Below, in pieces: positions 59,016-64,000 of a stretch of DNA of 64,000 nucleotides (positions are counted from its first letter, which is position 1; every line of letters begins with the position of its first letter). Both the position numbers and the translations under genes were made by a program. This stretch comes from Ustilago trichophora (taxonomy: Eukaryota; Basidiomycota; Ustilaginomycetes; Ustilaginales; Ustilaginaceae). Under the pieces are notes generated by a model, which was given only the letters and a program-made list of their open reading frames with translations, did not search any database and was not told where the DNA came from. The stretch covers positions 1,302,001-1,366,000 of the forward strand of contig OOIN01000002.1 in the NCBI GenBank assembly GCA_900323505.1, written 5' to 3'.

Positions 59016-60676
59016 ATACGGACCAGCTTGCCAGCTCGTTATTCGCAAGTATATGGAGCTGGTGGTCTTTCGTGTTCTCGGTTTCGTTTGCATTCTTTTA
59101 CTTCTCATCCTCGTAAGGCAACGCATGGCTTGGTGGTTCAGCCATGTGTTTGTGTCATTTTCATCCGGCTGCGCTTGCCAAGAGTGTAGTTCCACCAAAA
59201 TAGTCATATGCACCTAAAACGATGCAATCACTTGTACATCATCAGTACTCTTTCGCTCAACCCCCCCCAAAAAAGAGACTTGGCAATCACCAAACGACCC
59301 ATACTCTTGTTGCTACCATACGATATGTTTCGCAGTGTGATGTCTTTCGATCGATTTGTTCCGAAGCGTGTAGACCGAGGAGAGCTTGAGATGAGCATCA
59401 AAGCATTCCGAGAGGCCCGAGAGGGAAAGATTTTGTTTCGTTGTAAAAGTCGTCAAGACTCGGCTGATTCTTTTTAGGCAGCATCGGGAAAGCTGCAAGA
59501 GAAGAATCCGAAATCTCAGATCTACATGTTGAAGCTCGAGCCGAGGACCGCTCGCGTCTGTTTAGTGTGATCCAGCTTGTTTCGCCTCGCCTTGTTTGTC
59601 TGCGTTAGCTTGCTAGCTTGCTGTCATTGTGATTGTGCGCTCCATCCTGGGATGCGGTCCCGAGCAGGTTGATGAAGGGGATACAATTATTTTTCAAGCT
59701 GAACGCACAAGGAGGCGATAAGTCGAATGAGGGCGAAGATCCCTCGAGATGCAGCTTGGCCTGTACAGTACAGTATGGCATATGAAGCGAGACCCTAGCT
59801 TGGCTAGAGAAGCATGTGGACTTGGGCTAGAAGTTTAAGTCTTTTGCAACGCTTGGTCTTCCATCCCTTGCGCAGCATGTGTCCGGCATACATACAACAC
59901 ACAACACAGCTGATTCTAGCTTTGATACACAGTGCCGCCCCTTGCCGCGTTGAAGGAAGGACGAATGCTGTGTATGTGTGGCTCTCTCTCTCTCTTGGAT
60001 TGGGCAGGCAGTATGAATATGAATGAATTGAAAAGGCCAATCTCAGACAAACACTGCTGAAAGTTGAGATTTTCAAAATCCGCTGTCGCCGCCGCCTCCA
60101 CAGCTGAGGTTGAAAAACATGTCGAGCGTGTGACTGATTGCATTAGCCCGCACTTGTCACTTCATTTTCGACATCTTTGCTTTTGGCTTCTTCACCACCC
60201 CTTCGACTTCGACTTCGACCATCGCAGCTGCTTGCTTCGAGCAAAGAAGAACGCCGCCGACCAACAAGACTTCCCACGGTCAATTGCGACATCGAACAAG
60301 CGCATCGAATTGTTGGCGTAGAAAAGCTGCTTTCAGCACCGCGCACCGCGCATCGTGCTTTCATCTCAATTCCACCCACCATCATCATCATCACTTTCGA
60401 TTCGAACGCATCACGCTCCTTTAGTCGGTATCGTAGCCGCTCGGACTCTTTCTACCCGCCGGTCTCGGTCTGCTTCGATTTCTGCCCCATCTTGATCGAT
60501 AACCATCCTAAACAGATTACCAAACCACGTCGCCCGTCCATGCTCGCATCGAGCACGGGGCTCCTTGCCAAAACACGCCTAGACCATCTTCTTCTTGCAA
60601 ATAGAAATTAGAGCAGCCATCTGCTGCCTCCACTCAGTTACTACCTACTAGGCGCGGCATTGTGCGCACATCCGCC
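59016..60676. other. 1.66-kb intergenic region between uS9 and DENND6 genes
   Basis: This region contains the uS9 terminator and the DENND6 promoter. A CTGTACAGTACAGTA motif lies at 59761-59775 and a CT dinucleotide run at about 59981-59996. A 144-codon open frame at 60177-60611 is Ser/Arg/Pro-rich and lies where a 5' leader is expected; I do not call it. Confidence 0.5.
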
Positions 60677-61102
60677 ATGCCTGCTTCTCACGGCACGCTG
60701 TCCCCCTCTACCACGGGCGATGGCGATCTCGGCTTGCTCGCCATCGAGTCCCGATCGCCGTCTACCTCCTTCGATGTCATCAACGATGAAGCTGGCGCTC
60801 GGATCGCCAACCTCAGCGCAATTCCCTCGTATCCAAGTCCGACATCGGCTGCCTTCTCCACCAGAATTTCCAACTCTGCTTCTGACCGTTCGGTGATTTC
60901 CAACTCTGCTTCTGACCGTTCGGTGGGGACATCCAAACTTAGCAACATGCCTTCAGGCAATGCAACACCCGAGCGCGCTATGGCCCAACGCGTGCGAACC
61001 TCTGTCAACGACAACCCGGCGTCATCGGCTCCAGGATCGAAATTGACTTCATCAACCACTTCATCTCGTTTTGAAGCCATGTCGTTGCAAGACGAGCTTT
61101 CC

Positions 61103-61157
<55 letters not shown>

Positions 61158-64000
61158 TTGCGTCCGAGAGCAATCTTGTTGCGGCCGCATCCCCTCCCGC
61201 TGCTCTTTCAATCTCGATTCGCAACACACCGCATCAGAATTCCAACAGCATCTCCTCCACCAGCTCCATCTACACCTCGGCTGCCGAGAGCCCTGTCGAC
61301 TCCTTCAAACCAGACCCTCCTTCCGCCGTTCCTCCCACCTCTGCCACAGCAGCAGCATCGGCAGAACTAGCAGCTGCGCTGAGCTCTCCAACAGAATCGA
61401 CCTCGTCCGTACCACGCACTTCTGTCTCGCAGCAAAGCATCGCCTCCACGTCCACTGTCACTCAAGCCCGGCTTCCAACTTCGCGCTCCTTAGCTTCCAG
61501 TTTCTCGGCAGAAAAGCAGGCCATGAGCGTAGAACAGGAGCTCGACGCTGGTCTTGAGTCAGAGACCAGCTCGGCGGCAGGGCACGACTCAACCTTGCGA
61601 GCCAGAAATAGCGCCGCTGCCGCCCGCTCTTCGAGGCGCAGTCGGAGGTCTGGCATACCTGCTTTGCAAGACCGTCTTCCAGTGGGAGAAGGAGGTCCAT
61701 CAGCGCCGCCACGCAACGCATCCTTCCGCGACGCATCCAAGCGCTTGTCGACGGGTGTTGGGCACGGTGATCTGGGCGTCGATGCGTATTCTGCCTCTGG
61801 TGTAGGTCCATCGTCTCCATCCATGACGAGCTTCCTCGATCTCGATTCGCCCAGAACGTCGGAATCCAGCACTGCAGGTAGATACCCTGTCCCAAGCAGA
61901 AGGACCTCTCTTCGCGCTTCGTCGCCTAGAACCACCACACATCCCATTGACGCCGCAGGCTCTGTCCCAACCACGCAGAGGGGCAACACTGCATCTGCGA
62001 GCTCCTCTGCTGGCCAACCGTATCTCAGCCAGGCCAACTCTCGACCCGCTTCCAGTGGTGGCAAAGCCGGAATCACCACGGCATCCGCAGCCAAGGCAGA
62101 CCTCTCCAAATCTGCATCAACCGCAACAATCAGCTCCCTCAACCTCGATCGCGAAGCCATGCAGCGCTGGGTACTTTCCGTCGGATGTGTCAACTTTGAC
62201 CTTGAGCTCGGCCCCGATCTCGAGTTTCTCTATCCTCCCCTCGGCATCAGTCGCGAGGAGAGAGACAACATTGCATTCTCCTCTTTCCCCGATACCTCGA
62301 TCTTTGACGATGGCTCGCTAGTCTTCTCTTGGCGAGTTCGTGAGGTTCCACTAGACTCGTCCGGCTCAGAACCTCCGACGATCAAGAGTCTCAACGATGC
62401 ACTGCAGCCTTCGTCGACGACGATGTTGGGGGATGACGAAACGCCTCGACCCTCAATGAACAAGGCGGCGCTGCAGAATGCGATGCGAAGGAAGAAGGAG
62501 GCAGAGAAGGGTGGCAATCTATCGGTGCCTACGAGCCCGACGAGTCCCAGTACGTCAGGATTCAGAGACTCTTCGGCTTCGTCAACGTCTAGCTCACACG
62601 CGCTGTCTAGACAGGCGTCCGATGCAAATATGCACAATGTAGTGACGGGGACGGGAACGATGCCATCGACAACCTCATTCCACGAGAGGCTCACCCAGAA
62701 GCTCTTCTCATCCGGCTCGGCTGGGATGGCGAGGCATTTCTCACATGATCGCCATAGCAGTATGAGCTCTGTTTCTGCCGATGATGAGGGGGAGACCGCC
62801 ACCTCGACCGCATCTATCGGCGGTGTGGCAGGGTCCAATGCTTCCCCAGCCGGCAGCTCCATCTCGCAACCCTCCACCACCACCTCAGAAGTGATCGTAC
62901 CCAAAAAGGCAGGCAACAGCACGTCCAGCAGCTACATCTACGGCTATGTCTTCTTCCGACAGAAGCGCGACCCTACCAATCGTCGTGGCTATTTCCAAAA
63001 GTCTGTCGTCATCCTTTCGCATCTCCCTCTCGTTGGCTTGTTCAGCGAAGTGGTCGCTCGCTTAGGCCCGCTCTACTTTGAGCATGGAATGTCGATGTTC
63101 GAAGCGTTCGCCAACGATATCATGGCCTGGCCTGCGCCGCAGCCGGGAACCATTCTCACCTTGCCCTTGCTGGGCAACATAGTGACGGCGGCAATCCCAT
63201 TCGGACAGCAACCTCAGAACTCCCCCAACGCTGAGTCCGCCCCCATGCTCTCCTCTCTTTCCTCCTCCTCCACCAACTCCACAACCGGCGGCGGGCTCAG
63301 AAACGCAGCCGCGACAATGACCATCCGTTCGCGCACTCGGCAATCGTCTGCCAATCGAGAACTGCCCGAACCCTTGATCGGCCCAGAAGGTCCTCTTTTG
63401 GCCTCCATCCCAGCCACCACCTTATTTGATACATTCAAGGAAGCTTTACCTGACCTCTGGCTTCTGTGGGAATGTGTGCTTCTCGCAGAACCCATCTTGG
63501 TCATTGGACCCGAACCAAAGATAGCATCCGAGGCAGTTTGGCATATGCTAGATCTGATCCGACCCATTCCTTACGCTGGTGATTTCCGACCTTACTTCCA
63601 CATTCACGATTACGATTTCCGCACACTGGTCACCAAAAACAAGCCGAATGCGGGGACGCTGATCGCCAGCACCAATCCGTTCTTTGCCACGGCGTGCGGT
63701 CATTGGCCCCACGTGTTGAGGGTAGGGAAGGCTGCGGTCAAACTGATTACTATCAAGCATGGGTCGAATGGTGGTGCTATTGGTGGTGGAGGAGGCGGCG
63801 GAGGAGGAAAGAAAATAGGTGGTGGGATTGCTGGCGGTGGAATCGGTGGTGGGCATGGTGCTGGAGGAGGAGGACCGGATCACATTCCTGGATTCACCAC
63901 CAAACGCAAACGACGCATTAGTAAAGATCGAGCCCTGCTCAAACGTCTTCAAGATCTTGCTTCCGCTGCAACCAAAGCGGGTGGAGACGACGTGGCAATC
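60677..64000 (+). CDS. DENN domain-containing protein 6-like (FAM116 family), 3' end outside window
   Basis: The frame runs 1,108 codons from ATG 60677 through the right edge. The DENN module starts at about residue 505 (LSVGCVNFDLELGPDLEFLYPP) and continues with YIYGYVFFRQKRD, GYFQKSVVILSHLPL, FANDIMAWPAPQPG, LWLLWECVLLAEPILVIGP, DFRPYFHIHDYDF and TNPFFATACGHWPHVLRVG. This follows human DENND6A/B block by block. DENND6 proteins are guanine-nucleotide exchange factors for Rab GTPases (Rab14 in human endocytic recycling). The first ~490 residues are a disordered Ser/Thr/Ala-rich extension absent from the animal proteins, with 17 consecutive CAG codons (61106-61156) and a duplicated decapeptide. 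A Gly-rich insert (63770-63870) interrupts the domain just after HVLRVG. Confidence 0.9.
60866..60925 (+). repeat. Perfect 30-bp tandem duplication within DENND6-like coding region
   Basis: Two exact, in-frame 30-bp copies encode ISNSASDRSV twice. The lack of divergence suggests a recent duplication. Confidence 0.95.
61106..61156 (+). repeat. (CAG)17 trinucleotide run within DENND6-like coding region
   Basis: Seventeen uninterrupted CAG codons give a Gln17 tract. Pure codon use (no CAA) makes the run slippage-prone. Confidence 0.95.

Noticed and set aside
60177..60611. 144-codon open frame upstream of the DENND6-like gene
   Set aside because: Composition is that of translated pyrimidine-rich leader, with no domain; it is best explained as 5' UTR.

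Overview
The window is eukaryotic nuclear DNA from a fungus, most likely a smut (Ustilaginaceae: Ustilago, Sporisorium, Pseudozyma or Moesziomyces type). The evidence is long and mostly intronless reading frames, compact spacing, moderate-to-high coding GC, long Ser/Ala/Gln-rich disordered tails, short GT...AG introns in the few spliced genes, and a gene set of fungal type (Slt2-type MAP kinase, Tps1, Rcn1, L-arabinitol dehydrogenase). Species cannot be fixed from the sequence alone. I recognise 23 protein-coding genes, and 22 of them can be tied to a family. I found no convincing tRNA, rRNA, CRISPR array, transposon or viral sequence.

Layout. 1-6.5 kb: the 3' part of a very long frame that ends in an HDDC2-type HD nucleotidase, then a mitochondrial NDUFAF7/MidA-family methyltransferase. 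6.7-11.7 kb: a Hul5/UBE3C-type HECT ubiquitin ligase (-), divergent from a glutathione S-transferase (+). 12.6-17.2 kb: spliced L-arabinitol 4-dehydrogenase (+) and a DHX33-type DEAH helicase (-). 18.9-25.1 kb: cell-wall-integrity MAP kinase (+), a Ca3427-like periplasmic-binding-fold protein (-, spliced), actin capping protein alpha (+) and a GMC oxidoreductase (-). 25.9-34.2 kb: calcipressin and pICln packed head-to-tail (-), ribosomal protein eL36 with a 968-nt intron (+), and a large unrecognised FN3/coiled-coil protein (-). After a 2.5-kb gene-free stretch, 36.7-46.0 kb holds an AHL-lactonase-like metallo-beta-lactamase (+, spliced), Tps1 (-), glycine-cleavage T protein (-), a CCDC137-like nucleolar protein (+) and proline iminopeptidase (+). 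46.2-64.0 kb: NUFIP1/Rsa1-like (-), an SHPRH/Irc20-type SNF2-RING protein (+), mitochondrial uL4m (-), cytosolic uS9/Rps16 with a 644-nt intron (+), and a DENND6 protein (+) that runs off the right edge.

No operon-like pathway is visible, and neighbours are functionally mixed. A ribosome theme recurs (eL36, uS9, uL4m, DHX33-like, CCDC137-like, NUFIP1-like), as does a stress and signalling theme (Mpk1, calcipressin, Tps1, GST). The four genes with a clear TATA box 85-145 bp before the start codon (GST, LAD, GMC oxidoreductase, lactonase) are all metabolic or accessory genes.

The observations most worth following up are: the nucleotidase frame that may encode two products; a lactonase with the quorum-quenching signature in a fungus; the Ca3427-like protein; a short TACTGTAC/GTACAGTA motif recurring in intergenic DNA; an identical 12-mer in two ribosomal-protein gene promoters; and two start codons in proline iminopeptidase that fit dual targeting.
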